NCBI RefSeq assembly: GCF_907164915.1
Contig: NC_061867.1
Location: forward strand, 461,001 to 525,000
DNA from: Impatiens glandulifera
Lineage: Eukaryota; Streptophyta; Magnoliopsida; Ericales; Balsaminaceae
DNA: 64,000 nucleotides
Direction: 5' to 3'
Shown: one piece after another, positions 23,836 to 36,203 of the stretch
Numbering within the stretch: position 1 is the first letter of the stretch
How the letters are laid out: every line of letters starts with the position of its first letter
Notes under the pieces: generated by a model
Database searches by the model: none
What the model saw: only the letters and a program-made list of their open reading frames with translations
Told to the model about the DNA's origin: nothing
Made by a program: the position numbers and the translations under genes

Positions 23836-24049
23836 AACCTAAGGGTGTGTTTGATGAGGGGGAATTGGAATTGGAATTGTCATTGGAATTCTAATTCCAA
23901 TTCCATGAGAATTGGCATTGAATTACAATTCAATTCCTATGTTTGGAAAAATTATAGAATTGTAATTCAATTCCAATTCTTATGTTTGGGAAAATGATAA
24001 AATTGTAATTCAATTGTAATTCCTATGTTTGTAAAATAAAATTTTGAAT

Positions 24050-24875
24050 ATCGGTTCAAAATGTTAACTTTTTAAATATGTTTTCACGTTTTTGGCATGT
24101 TTAACACGTTTTTGACATGTTTAACACATTTTACACGTTTTTGGCACGTTTAACCACGTTTTTGACATGTTTAACACATTTTCACACTTAAAACACATTT
24201 TTACACGTTTAACATGTTTTTCACGTTTTTGGTATGTTTAACACGTTTTTGACATTTTTAATACGTTTAACATGTATTTCACATGTTTTAACAAGTTTAA
24301 CACGTTTTTCACGTTTTTAACATGTTTAACATTTTTAATACGTTTTCACACGTTTAATATGTTTTTCACGTTTTCCACACGTTTAACACGTTTTTGGCAT
24401 GTTTAACACGTTTTTCATGTTTTGGCATATTTCACACGTTTTTCACGTTTAACACGTTTAACATGTTTTTCACGTTTTTAGCACGTTAAACACATTTTTG
24501 GCATGTCTAACACAATTTTCACACGTTTTACACATTTTTGACATATTTAACATATTTTCACGTTTTGGCACGTTTAACACGTTTTTCACGTTTTTCATGT
24601 TATTCACACGCTTTTTACGTTTTCACACGTTTTTCATGTTTTACACACGTTTTTCACATGTTTTTCACGTTTTTCCACACATTTTAACACATTTTTACGT
24701 TTTTCACACGTTTTCACACGTTTTTTTTTATGTTTTTGGCACATTTAACACATTTTTGACATTTTTAATATGTTTAACATATTTTTCACACGTTTTTTTT
24801 TATGTTTTTGGCACATTTAACACATTTTTGACATTTTTAATATGTTTAACATATTTTTCACACGTTTTGATAGGT
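24050..24875 (+). repeat. CACGTTTTT/GTTTAACACG satellite, left arm
   Basis: Degenerate repeats of CACGTTTTTGGCATGTTTAA type. The complementary form makes up 24880-26555, so the two arms form one giant inverted repeat with its centre near 24875. Confidence 0.9.
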
Positions 24876-24879
24876 TTAA

Positions 24880-26555
24880 AACGTGTTAAACATGTCAAAA
24901 ATGTAAAAACGTGTTAAACATATCAAAAATGTGTTAAATGTGCCAAATAAGTGAAAAACTTGTTAAACGTGCCAAAACGTGTTAAAAACGTTAAATGTGT
25001 TAAAAATGTGTCAAATGTGTCAAAAACGTAAAAAACATGTGAAACGTGTCAACATGTTAAATGTGTTTAATGTGTTAAAAACGTTTTAAATGTGTTAAAA
25101 ACATGAAAACGTGTCAAAAATGTGTGAAACGTTCCAAACATGTGAAAAACTTGTTAAACGTGCCAAAACGTGAAAAACGTGTTAAACGTGTCAAAAATGA
25201 GGTAAACGTGTCAAAAATGTAAAAAATGTGTTAAATGTGTAAAAAACGTGAAAACGTGTTAAACGTATCAAAAACGTATTAAATGTGTAAAAATGTGAAA
25301 ACGTGTTAAACGTGTCAAAAATGTTTTAAATATGTGAAAAACTTGTTAAACATGCCAAAACGTGCAAAATGTGCCAAAATGTAAAAAATATGAAAACGTG
25401 TTAAACATTCCAAACATGTGAAAAACTTATTAAACGTGTCAAAATGTGAAAAACGTGTTAAACGTGTCAAAAACGTATACAAATGTGTTAAATGTGTCAA
25501 AAACGTGAAAACGTGTTAAACGTGTCAAAAACGTAAAAAAACATGTTAAATGTGTCAAAAACGTGAAAACATGTTAAACGTATCAAAAACATGTTAAATA
25601 TGTGAAAAACTAGTTAAACGTGTCAAAATGTGCAAAATGTGCCAAAATGTAAAAAACGTGTTAAAAACGTGAAAATCATGTTAAACGTGTCAAAAACGTA
25701 TTAAACGTGTCAAGGACGTGTTAAACGTGTCAAAGACGTGAAAAACGTGTTAAACGTGTCAAGGACGTGAAAAACGTGTTAAATGTGTTAAAACGTATTA
25801 AACGTGTCAAAAACGTGTTAAACGTGCCAAAAATGTGTAAAATATGTCAAAAACGTGTTAAACGTGTTAAAAACGTGAAAATCATGTTAAACGTGTTAAA
25901 CGTGTCAAGAACGTGAAAACGTGTTAAACGTATCAAAAACATGTTAAACGTGCCAAAAACGTGTTAAACGTGCCAAAATATGAAACTATGTTAAACGTGT
26001 CAAAAACGTGTTAAATGTGTCAAAAACGTGAAAACGTGTTAAACGTGTCGAAAACATGTTAAATATGTAAAAAACTTGTTAAACGTGTCAAAACGTGCAA
26101 ATTGTGTCGTAATGTAAAAAACGTGTTAAACGTGTTAAAAACGTAAAAATTATGTTAAACGTGTCAAAAACGTGTTAAACGTGTCAAGGACGTGAAAAAC
26201 GTGTTAAATGTGTCAAAAACATGTTAAACGTGTCAAGGACGTGAAAAACGTGTTAAATGTGTCAAAAATGTGTTAAACGTGTCAAAAGCGTGTTAAACGT
26301 GCCAAATACGTGTTAAACATGTCAAAAACGTGCTAAAAACGTGAAAATCATGTTAAACGTGTCAAACGTGTTAAATGTGTCAAAAATGTATTAAACGATG
26401 TTAAAAACGTGTTAAACGTGCCAAAAACGTGTTAAACGTGCCAAAATATTAAAATATGTTAAACGCGTAAAAAAACGTGTTAAACGTGTTAAAAACGTGT
26501 TAAACGTGTTTAATGTGTGAAAAACGTGTTAAACATGTCAAAAACATGAAAAATT
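24880..26555 (+). repeat. AACGTGTTAAACGTGTCAAA satellite, right arm
   Basis: About 1.7 kb of 10-12 bp half-units (AAACGTGTTA, AACGTGTCAA) with frequent C/T transitions at CG sites (CATG/TGTG variants), the pattern expected from methylated-cytosine deamination. Confidence 0.9.
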
Positions 26556-26892
26556 TGTTAATTTGGAATTACAATTCCGACCTAAAAAAATTGGAATTGA
26601 GAACTATCAAATTACACTATATTGAATTCCATTGGAATTGTAATTCTAATTTCAATTTTTAATATTAAAGTGTCTAACAAACGTAAGAATTGGAATAGAA
26701 CCCTTCAATTCCAATTTCAATGCCAATTCCAGGGTTATCAAACACACCCTAAGGGTTTATGTCTTAAGGTGCAATCGAATGTCTAAAAATACACCCTCGA
26801 ATTTGGTTATTAAATCATCAAAATCATTATAGATATAAAAATAAAAAAAACTTCAATGAATTGGTTATATGATTTTTTTAATATTCTTATTT

Positions 26893-27245
26893 TCAAATAA
26901 ATATATAATAAGTAATATTAGACTCAAGTAGAACTTTATATTTAATTGGTAATTTGATCCAAAATTCAATGTTTAAAGATTTGTTTTATCGAAATTATTT
27001 TTATTTTCACCTAATAGATGTTTTCAATTTATATAATTTTAGATAAGCTTAAAAAAATTAAAAAATAATTTTAAATAAAATGAGTGGATAAAAATAAATT
27101 TTATCATATTTTTTAATAATTAGATAACAAAATATTGAATTAAATTATAGAGTCATTTTTAACGTAATTTATTTTTTTAATTTTTATATTATTATTCGTA
27201 CAAATATTAATTGGAATAAGATTGTTAATTTTTAATTGATTTAAG
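26893..27245. repeat. Segment shared with 52765-53125
   Basis: AT-rich, over 90% alike by eye. It extends the duplication of the satellite beyond the transposon end, so this was a segmental duplication and not a second transposition. Confidence 0.8.
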
Positions 27246-27246
27246 T

Positions 27247-27546
27247 GTTTAATTTGATTATTTGTGGTGAAATAGATTGGAATAGATTATTTGTGGTGAA
27301 ATCACTATTAGGTTTTTTAGCAGTTATCATTGTTAGCAACCTTTGGATCTTGGTCTCATGTTCATTGTTAGGGATACCCATCAAATAGTACTTGATTAAT
27401 AGTTAGGGATACCCATCAAATAGTACTTGATTAATAGTTAGTGGCTATCTGTGTCTTTTCCATACTTCGCAGAGGATGTTCTTTTCTCCATTGATCATTT
27501 GGAAGAACCAAATGAAGACGTGTTCCAATACTATTCTACTTACAGA
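27247..27546 (+). pseudogene. Callose synthase gene fragment (second copy)
   Basis: Matches 57612-57855 of the MULE-captured callose synthase: intron sequence, then the exon encoding TEDVLFSIDHLEEPNEDV in shifted frame. Relative to that copy it lacks 14 bases (GTAGTGTCCTCACT), removing the splice acceptor and the first codons of the exon. It abuts the last PMD exon at about 27546. An internal 42-bp tandem repeat (AGGGATACCCATCAAATAGT) lies near 27380-27440. Confidence 0.8.
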
Positions 27547-29770
27547 AATCGTCATTATCTTCATTGTCAGCTTCTTCATCATCATCTTCATTCACATTTA
27601 TAGGCACAGCTTCTTCATCATAATCTTCATTCTCCCCCACCACTCCCAACTCTGAAAAAATATAGATTTATTAATGAAATAAAATAAAATTATTTAAATG
27701 AAGGTATTTTTAATTTAATCTCTTACCAATAAGTTTGTCGTAACTGCATATTAAATGATCTGTTCTATTATTTCAAAAGTCGACATGCTTTTGAAACTTT
27801 GAACCCCAATCAGGTTTCTCGGAAGATTTACGATGCTTTGATTTGGCTTTTGGAAGGGTACGAATAATGCCAATATCACTTTCTTCTAATCCCATCATTT
27901 CTAGAAAGATATGCGGCATATGGTGCGCAAGTTGTTCAAAGCATATCAACACGTTATGTGTGTATGCAACATGAAGTTGGGATTTTAGATATTGAGGTAA
28001 AAACTCAACATTCAAACGATCGTATGGTCTTGGTATAATCTATTCGAAGTTAAAAAAATATATTGTTAGTAAATAAAATTTAAAATATGAAAAAAGTAAA
28101 ACAATGATTAAACACACCTCACTCATTTGAAGAAGATTAACAAATGTATCAGCGGCCAGCTTCCCGTGATTGTTCTTGCTCTTACTAATCAAAAGAGATG
28201 ACCAAGATACAAGCAGGGGAAATTCCATTGGCAGGTCAAAAGGTATTTGGTTTAAACGCAGTGAGGCATTTGTTAGCCCATTTACGTGTTCAAACAAAAA
28301 CACCTACAATAACAATAATATCAAAAAGAATTGTTAGTATATTTAAATAATAAACATTATATTTAAAAAAATATAAAAATTAACTTACCATAAAAAATGG
28401 AATACAAGCTCCCGTAGTCGTAGTGGAATCAATTTTCATCTTCAAATGACGAACATGGTTCATTGATTGAGTCAAGAAAGCAGCTCCCCAAGCAAAGTTT
28501 TTTATTTCATCAACGTTTCTCAAAAGACTGAGAAACATGGATGAAACACCGGAGGGATTCATCGACGGACATATAAAACATCCTATTACGTGTAACACAT
28601 AGGCGCGCACATATATGTCAATATCCTCTAAATTCATGGGGATATTCTGCAGGTTTTCTCTCAACCCCTTCAATGATATTTCAGTGCCACTACGGCCTGA
28701 AACATACCGGCTATCCCCTAATAATTCATTGCACAATTGTTCTGTTACCTCTCTTCCGAAGTCTTTTCCAGTGATGGCTTCACCATCAATTTGAAGCCCC
28801 ATAATTCTTACAACATCCTTTAAGGTAGGCACTATACGTCTACCTCCAATAATAAAACAATGTTCTTCTATAGAATAACATTTTATTAAAGCCAAAAACA
28901 GGTTTAAATCCGTTCTCATCATATTGTGCATATGATGAATGTTCTTAAATCCGGTTTCATTAAGTCTTAACAAAACTCTTTTATCGACATTCCATTTAGA
29001 TAATTCAACTTGGTGGTTGCGCGTAGAAATCTAAAATAAGAAACACAAAATTAAAATCTAAATTTAACCTAAGCGACAAATTAAAAAAAAACAATTATGT
29101 TATCTGCTTAGACCTATTCTCCATTTTTTTATGGAAAATTATCTAAAGATTTAAATGTTTCCGGTTGGAAGATTATCTGAACAAAAATTCAAATAAGTCA
29201 TAAAAAAAAACAACACTACCAGACATTAAAATAAACTCAACTACAATGAAATAGAAAAATCGAGCAAAAAATTGTATAAGGTGGGTTAATCCAAAAACAT
29301 TGATCCAAAATAATATCATAGTATATTCTATCAAACCCTAATCATTGAAATAATATCAGAGTATACTCAACTAAGTATCAAACACTAATCAATTTTGAAA
29401 TAATATCATTACTCAGCTAAGTATCAAACCCTAATCAATTTTGAAATAATATCATCTTATACTCAACTTAAGTATCAAACCCTAATTGAAACAAAATAAT
29501 AAATACCTCTGTTCGTAGAAGAACGATCCGGCGTTTGATGGTTTCCGGCGGCTACTGTGGTTTCCGGCTGCGGCGGCTGCGAGCGGAGTAAAATAACAAA
29601 TAAGTATCAAAATTAGAAAAACCAGAAAAGAATTTTTGAAATACCTCAATCCGGCGGCGGCGGGCAGGCGGTTTCCGGCGGCTGCGGCTGATTTCCGGTT
29701 GTAGGTGTGCGGAGATTGGAAGAGGATTGGAAGAGAAAGGTTTGAAGGTGAAGAGAGGGTGGGTTATGCT
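27546..29770 (-). pseudogene. Plant mobile domain (PMD/MAIN-like) gene, multi-exon, with a premature stop
   Basis: Exons, in transcription order: possible 5' leader exons ending near 29646 and 29513; coding exons 29030-28389, 28303-28118, 28039-27727 and 27651-27546 (truncated). All internal edges fit GT-AG. The largest exon encodes RIVPTLKDVVRIMGLQIDGE, matching the plant mobile domain core (TLxDVxxLxGLxxxG) found in transposon-linked proteins and in the MAIN/MAIL group. Exon 28039-27727 ends KFQKHVDF-stop followed by NNRTDHLICSYDKLI in the same frame, so the TGA is probably a Trp codon changed to stop. The last exon is Asp/Glu-rich and is cut by the callose synthase fragment. No convincing ATG is seen upstream of the main exon. 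Confidence 0.7.
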
Positions 29771-29890
29771 ACAATCTATATATGTGCGATCTATGTATAA
29801 AATATTATATAATTATATATTATTTTATATTTATATATAATAAATATATATAGTAAATAGAGAGTGTCGGTGACATTCACTATTCACATT
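29771..29890. promoter_or_regulatory. Divergent AT-rich promoter-like gap between PMD and PB1 fragments
   Basis: About 120 bp of TATA-rich sequence (TATTATATAATTATATAT) separates the outward-facing 5' ends of the PMD (minus) and PB1 (plus) pieces. Copies recur at about 33690, 37595 and 41500. Function is inference from position and composition only. Confidence 0.4.
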
Positions 29891-29924
29891 CACAAGGAAT
29901 TCCCAATCGGTGAGGCAATTGGAA

Positions 29925-30586
29925 GTGCAAAAATTCTCTTCTCAACTCCTCCTCCGCTACGTCGGCGGCCACATAAGAATCCTCTCCGTCGATCGTTTCA
30001 TAACCATCGCAGGTAATTAATTAACTACTATTCCTTATTTTGATCTTAATTATTTTTGGGACCGATTGCCTTTAATTAGATTTGGATTTGGACTACTACT
30101 ACAGATCTGATGATGAAATTTGAAGAATCGTGTGGATTTCGTGTGAATTTAAAATGTAAACTTCCAAACGAAGATCTAGACGTGCTTGTTTCCATCACTT
30201 CTGACGAAAACCTAGCTAATATAATCGAAGAATACGTTCCAGCTTCATCGGCGGCATCGAATAATAATAGGGAATTGAAGATTAGAGCGATTCTGTTTCC
30301 TAATTTAAAGTCTGTTAATAAAAAAGTTCATCCGCCACTGCCGCCTGTTTCTTCTTCTTGCTCTAGCGTTGGTTCAACCTCAGGGAGTATTGCATCAATA
30401 CTGTCGTCGTCGTCGTTGGCAATTGGATTTCCGTTTCAACGCAATATTCCTTGCTACTTCGGAGAGGGTAACTTTGCTCTTTTAGTTCTTCTTCTTCGTC
30501 TTCAAATTGCTGAATGGAATTTCGATCCACTCTGTGATTTCGAGATTTCGATCCACTGTACCATGTTTATGGCCTTGTTCCTTTAA
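29925..30586 (+). pseudogene. PB1-domain protein fragment, unit 1
   Basis: Exon 1 (to 30012) encodes LRYVGGHIRILSVDRFITIA. After a 92-bp GT-AG intron, exon 2 from 30105 encodes DLMMKFEESCGFRVNLKCKL, then PNEDLDVLVSITSDENLANI. This is the PB1 domain of the plant family with the (Y)VGGxxRxLxVDR and EDLDxLVSxTSDEDLxNxxEEY signatures, a protein-protein interaction fold. The start codon and the usual preceding Gly-rich strand are missing. Exon 2 probably ended at the GAGAGG|GTAACT site near 30467; the open frame continues through former intron to a stop at 30584. Truncated at both ends, so a captured fragment. Confidence 0.8.
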
Positions 30587-30761
30587 CAGAAGAATCAATC
30601 TACAATTTTTATCGGAAAATTGATGTTCATTTCTTGTCTGATGCCTATCAATTGATAGAACACTAGCTATTCACCCTTAATGCTTTCTGTAATACATATT
30701 TCTGTTCAATTTTATGAAGTTCTCATCCCTAATTATATAATCAATTAGATGCCTGTTATAG

Positions 30762-32202
30762 GAATTCTATGCTTTGAAGCGACGTTGTAGCGGACAAGAT
30801 GGAAATTCACTTAGGTGCTTCTGCTTTGTTGCGGTAAGATGGAAATTCACATTAAATGTTGTTCTTCAGTACTTTCTCCTAGTTGATAACTGTTAGGGTC
30901 TTTTTAGTATTTCATTGGGCTGTAAAATGTAATTAGACTAGTTATGGGCTTAGTTCTAGAAAGTCAAGAAGATAGTTAGATTATACTAGTATACATTGTA
31001 GAAGATTAGTATTGTAAATGTGTGAATAAAGCTGGAAGGGTGCTTTCTACATTCTGATTTGTTTCTGGCTGTTACTTATTCATTCAATTTAGGTTAAATT
31101 CAAAATTATCCATATTACTAGCTATACATGTTCTTATCATTGCTATACATCTAAAATAGAAGAAATGCAATTTGTATTCTCCCTGAATTAAATGATTCCC
31201 ATTCTTATAACTGCTTTTGTGTTTGAGCTTTATTGATGGTATTTCTTAGATGACGGTTCCAGGTTAAAAAGGAGGACAAAAATATCCGAAGGACTGTTCT
31301 AAACAGTGTTGTGGGAACTCTGGACCTCAGCGTCCGTCAACTTTTGCAAGGAGAAAGATATCCAGGGGTACTTATCAGATCGTCATATCTTTCTAGCCCA
31401 TTTAGAAACACATTTTTTTCTCTCATATATCACATGTTTGGAAACCTGTTATATCGTTAAATAATGCAAATTCTTTTCTTATTCTTGTGAGAATATACTC
31501 TCTTTTTTATTAATATTTAGATCCACTTGATATTGCCCAAAAAACAATTGGTTATGGGTTCTTTTACATACATGAGATTGATATTTTCAAGATGTTGATT
31601 TGCATTATTCTAAGAAGATTTCTAATACATGATTAATTTAATTGTCCTGATATTTTAGGAGGTGAAAAGGGTATCTGCTATCTTGGCTAGCCAAGTGCAT
31701 TACGGAACACACCAATATGCTTACATTGCTAATGTTAGTGTTTCTAAGTTTGCTCGACGTCAGGGAATAGCTTCAAATATGCTACAGTTTGCAACAGATG
31801 TTGCTAATTTGGCAAGTTTGTTTCTTTTATTACTTGTAAATGTTACTTAATGTCTAACATTTTGTCTAAACAGGTATGAGGAAACTATTTGTACATGTAA
31901 ATGTGGAGAATGAGGTTGCTCAAGAATTGTATAAAAAAACTGGTTTTAAGGTTTGCATCTTTTACCAATAGTAACTTCTTTTTTGTCCCTATCGAGTATT
32001 GAACACATGACATATTGACATGCATGTTCTTCATTGAACAATTGATCTGTATCTTTGCAACTTCTTTATGATTTAGGTCATTTCTTGCAGTTTCCTCGAA
32101 ATCGTGTTGATAACATATAAGAGTTTACTTTTGTCCATTATATACCATATTATGTTCCGAGTGTTTGTTTGCAGGTTGTTGAAGCAGCTTCATCTAGCAG
32201 AG
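30762..32202 (+). pseudogene. GNAT acetyltransferase fragment, unit 1
   Basis: Five exons with GT-AG edges: 30762-30833 (EFYALKRRCSGQDGNSLRCF), 31263-31367 (TVLNSVVGTLDLSVRQLLQG), 31659-31815 (YAYIANVSVSKFARRQGIAS, then NMLQFATDVANLA), 31874-31950 (MRKLFVHVNVENEVAQELYK) and 32175-32202. RRQGIAS is the acetyl-CoA-binding R-x-x-G-x-G/A loop, and NxxAxxLYxKxGF is the GNAT C-terminal motif. Overall it resembles plastid GNAT proteins of plants. The N-terminus (transit peptide) and the end of the gene are missing; the next exon-like sequence belongs to RNR1. Open frame kept in this unit. Confidence 0.8.
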
Positions 32203-32302
32203 GTTTGTCTCCAGTCTATTCCTAATCACCACATCTTAATGATATATGGGGTTGAGTTATACTGAGTTGAATACTATTATCTTTTTAATAGGTTACAGCT
32301 AC

Positions 32303-33660
32303 AGTGGAATCAATTTTCGTCTTCAAATGACGAACATGGTTCATTGATTGAGCCAAAAAAGCGGCTCCCCAAGCAAAATTTTTTATTTCATCAATGTTTC
32401 TCAAAAGACCGAGAAACATGGATGAAACACCGGAGGGATTCATCGACGGACATATAAAACATCCTATTACGTGCAACACATAGGCGCGCACATATATGTC
32501 AATATCCTCCAAATTCATGGGGATATTCTGCAGGTTTTCTCTCAACCCCTTCAATGATATTTCAGTGCCACTACGGCCTGAAACATACCAGCTATCCCCT
32601 AATAATTCATTGCACAATTGTTCTGTTATCTCTCTTCCGAAGTCTTTTCCAATGACGGCTTCACCATCAATTTAAAGCCCCATAATTCTTACAACATCCT
32701 CTAAGGTAGGCACTATACGCCTACCTCCGATAATAAAACAATGTTCTTCTATAGAATAACATTGTATTAAAGCCAAAAACAGGTTTAAATCCGTTCTCAT
32801 CATATTGTGCATATGATGAATGTTCTTAAATCCGGTTTCATTAAGTCTTAACAAAACTCTTTTATCGACATTCCATTTAGATAATTCAACTTGGTTGTTG
32901 CGCGTAGAAATCTAAAATAAGAAACACAAAATTAAAATCTAAATTTAACCTAAGCGACAAATTAAAAAAAACAATTATGTTATCTGCTTAGACCTATTCT
33001 CCATTTTTTATGGAAAATTATCTAAAGATTTAAGTGTTTCCGGTTGGAAGATTATCTGAACAAAAATTCAAATAAGTCATAAAAAAAACAACACAACCAG
33101 ACATTAAAATAAACTCAACTACAATGAAAATAGAAAAATCGAGCAAAAAATTGTATAAGGAGGGTTAATCCAAAAACATTGATCCAAAATAATATCATAG
33201 TATATTATATCAAACCCTAATCATTGAAATAATATCAGAGTATACTCAACTAAGTATCAAACACTAATCAATTTTGAAATAATATCATTACTCAGCTAAG
33301 TATCAAACCCTAATCAATTTTGAAATAATATCATCTTATACTCAACTTAAGTATCAAACCCTAATTGAAACAAAATAATAAATACCTCTGTTCGTAGAAG
33401 AACGATCCGGCGTTTGATGGTTTCCGGCGGCTACTGTGGTTTCCGACTGCGGCGGCTGCTGTGGTTTAGGCTGCGGCGACTGCGGGCGTAGTAAAATAAT
33501 AAATAAGTATCAAAATTAGAAAAACCAGAAAAGAATTCTTGAAATACCTCAATCCGGCGGCAGCGGGCAGGCGGTTTCCGGCGGCTGCGGCTGATTTCCG
33601 GTTGCAGGTGTGCAGAGATTGGAAGAGGATTGGAAGAGAAATGTTTGAAGGTGAAGAGAG
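32303..33660 (-). pseudogene. PMD fragment, unit 2
   Basis: Main exon from about 32928 down to the junction at 32303, missing its last about 11 codons and all later exons. A nonsense change (CAA to TAA) at about 32671 follows RIMGL, splitting the frame. Leader exons as in unit 1. Confidence 0.8.
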
Positions 33661-33827
33661 GGTGGGTTGTGCTGCAATCTATATATGTGCGATCTATGTA
33701 TAAAATATTATATAATTATATATTATTTTATATTTATATATAATAAATATATATAGTAAATAGAGATTGTCAGTGACATTCACTATTCACATTCACAAGG
33801 AATTCCTAATCGGTGAGGCAATAGGAA

Positions 33828-34489
33828 GTGCAAAAATTCTCTTCTCAACTCCTCCTCCGCTACGTCGGCGGCCACATAAGAATCCTCTCCGTCGATCGTT
33901 TCATAACCATCGCAGGTAATTAATTAACTACTATTCCTTATTTTGATCTTAATTATTTTTGGGACCGATTGCCTTTAATTAGATTTAGATTTGGACTACT
34001 ACTACAGATCTGATGATGAAATTTGAAGAATCGTGTGGATTTCGTGTGAATTTGAAATGTAAACTTCCAAACGAAGATCTAGACGTGCTTGTTTCCATCA
34101 CTTCTGACGAAAACCTAGCTAATATAATCGAAGAATACGTTCCAGCTTCATCGGCGGCATCGAATAATAATAGGGAATTGAAGATTAGAGCTATTCTGTT
34201 TCCTAATTTAAAGTCTGTTAATAAAAAAGTTCATCCGCCACTGCCGCCTGTTTCTTCTTCTTGCTCTAGCGTTGGTTCAACCTCAGGGAGTATTGCATCA
34301 ATACTGTCGTCGTCGTCGTTGGCAATTGGATTTCCGTTTCAACGCAATATTCCTTGCTACTTCGGAGAGGGTAACTTTGCTCTTTTAGTTCTTCTTCTTC
34401 GTCTTCAAATTGCTGAATGGAATTTCGATCCACTCTGTGATTTCGAGATTTCGATCCACTGTACCATGTTTATGGCCTTGTTCCTTTAA
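33828..34489 (+). pseudogene. PB1-domain fragment, unit 2
   Basis: Same two-exon structure (exon 1 to 33915, exon 2 from 34008); the exon 2 protein is identical to unit 1. Confidence 0.8.
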
Positions 34490-34664
34490 TAGAAGAATCA
34501 AGCTACAATTTTTATCGGAAAATTGATGTTCATTTCTTGTCTGATGCCTATCAATTGATAGAACACTAGCTATTCACCCTTAATGCTTTCTATAATACAT
34601 ATTTCTGTTCAATTTTATGAAGTTCTCATCCCTAATTATATAATCAATTAGATGCCTGTTACAG

Positions 34665-36103
34665 GAATTCTATGCTTTGAAGCGACGTTGTAGCGAACAA
34701 GATGGAAATTCACTTAGGTGCTTCTGCTTTGTTGCGGTAAGATGGAAATTCACATTAAATGTTGTTCTTCAGTACTTTCTCCTAGTTGATAACTGTTAGG
34801 GTCTTTTTAGTATTTCATTGGGCTGTAAAATGTAATTAGACTAGTTATGGGCTTAGTTCAAGAAAGTCAAGAAGATAGTTAGATTATACTAGTATACATT
34901 GTAGAAGATTAGTATTGTAAATGTGTGAATAAAGCTGGAAGGGTGCTTTCTACATTCTGATTTGTTTCTGGTTGTTACTTATTCAATCAATTTAGGTTAA
35001 ATTCAAAATTATCCATATTACTAGCTATACATGTTCTTATCATTGCTATACATCTAAAATAGAAGAAATGCAATTTGTATTCTCCCTGAATTAAATGATT
35101 CCCATTCTTATAACTGCTTTTGTGTTTGAGCTTTATTGATGGTATTTCTTATATGACGGTTCCAGGTTAAAAAGGAGGAAAAAAATATTCGAAGGACTGT
35201 TCTAAACAGTGTTGTGGGAACTCTAGACCTCAGCGTCCGTCAACTTTTGCAAGGAGAAAGATATCCAGGGGTACTTATCAGATCGTCATATCTTTCTAGC
35301 CCATTTAGAAACACATTTTTTTCTCTCATATATCACATGTTTGGAAACCTGTTATATCGTTAAATAATGCAAATTCTTTTCTTATTCTTGTGAGAATATA
35401 CTCTCTTTTTTATTAATATTTAGATCCACTTGATATTGCCCAAAAAACAATTGGTTATGGGTTCTTTTACATACATGAGATTGATATTTTCAAGATGTTG
35501 ATTTGCATTATTCTAAGAAGATTTCTAATACATGATTAATTTAATTGTCCTGATATTTTAGGAGATGAAAAGGGTATCTGCTATCTTGGCTAGCCAAGTG
35601 CATTACGGAACACACCAATATGCTTACATTGCTAATGTCAGTGTTTCTAAGTTTGCTCGACGTCAGGGAATAGCTTCAAATATGCTACAGTTTGCAACAG
35701 ATGTTGCTAATTTGGCAGGTTTGTTTCTTTTATTACTTGTAAATGTTACTATGTCTAACATTTTGTCTAAACAGGTATGAGGAAACTATTTGTACATGTA
35801 AATGTGGAGAATGAGGCTGCTCAAGAATTGTATAAAAAAACTGGTTTTAAGGTTTGCATCTTTTACCAATAGTAACTTCTTTTTTGTCCCTATCGAGTAT
35901 TGAACACATGACATATTGACATGCATGTTCTTCATTGAACAATTGATCTGTATCTTTGCAACTTCTTTATGATTTAGGTCATTTCTTGCAGTTTCCTCGA
36001 AATCGTGTTGATAACATATAAGACTTTACTTTTGTCCATTATATACCATATTATGTTCCGAGTGTTTGTTTGCAGGTTGTTGAAGCAGCTTCATCTAGCA
36101 GAG
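34665..36103 (+). pseudogene. GNAT fragment, unit 2
   Basis: Exons 34665-34736, 35166-35270, 35562-35718, 35775-35851 and 36076-36103. Frame open throughout. A 2-bp loss lies in the intron before the fourth exon. Confidence 0.8.
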
Positions 36104-36203
36104 GTTTGTCTCAAGTCTATTCCTAATCACCACATCTTAATGATATATGGGGTTGAGTTATACTGAGTTGAATACTATTATCTTTTTGATAGGTTACAGC
36201 TAC

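Larger units (their letters stand above)
23843..26749. mobile_element. Large non-autonomous PIF/Harbinger-like element
   Basis: Terminal inverted repeats GGGTGTGTTTGATGAGGGGG (left) and GGGTGTGTTTGATAACCCTG (right, read inward), followed on both sides by AATTGG-rich sequence. Flanked by the 3-bp repeat TAA (23840-23842 and 26750-26752), as for PIF/Harbinger/Tourist insertions. The interior has no transposase; it is almost entirely an inverted array of AACGTG-type words. Confidence 0.75.

Noticed and set aside
24498..24917. Phe-rich 139-residue ORF and similar ORF near 25315
   Set aside because: Translations of the satellite repeats; composition follows the repeat, with no domain.
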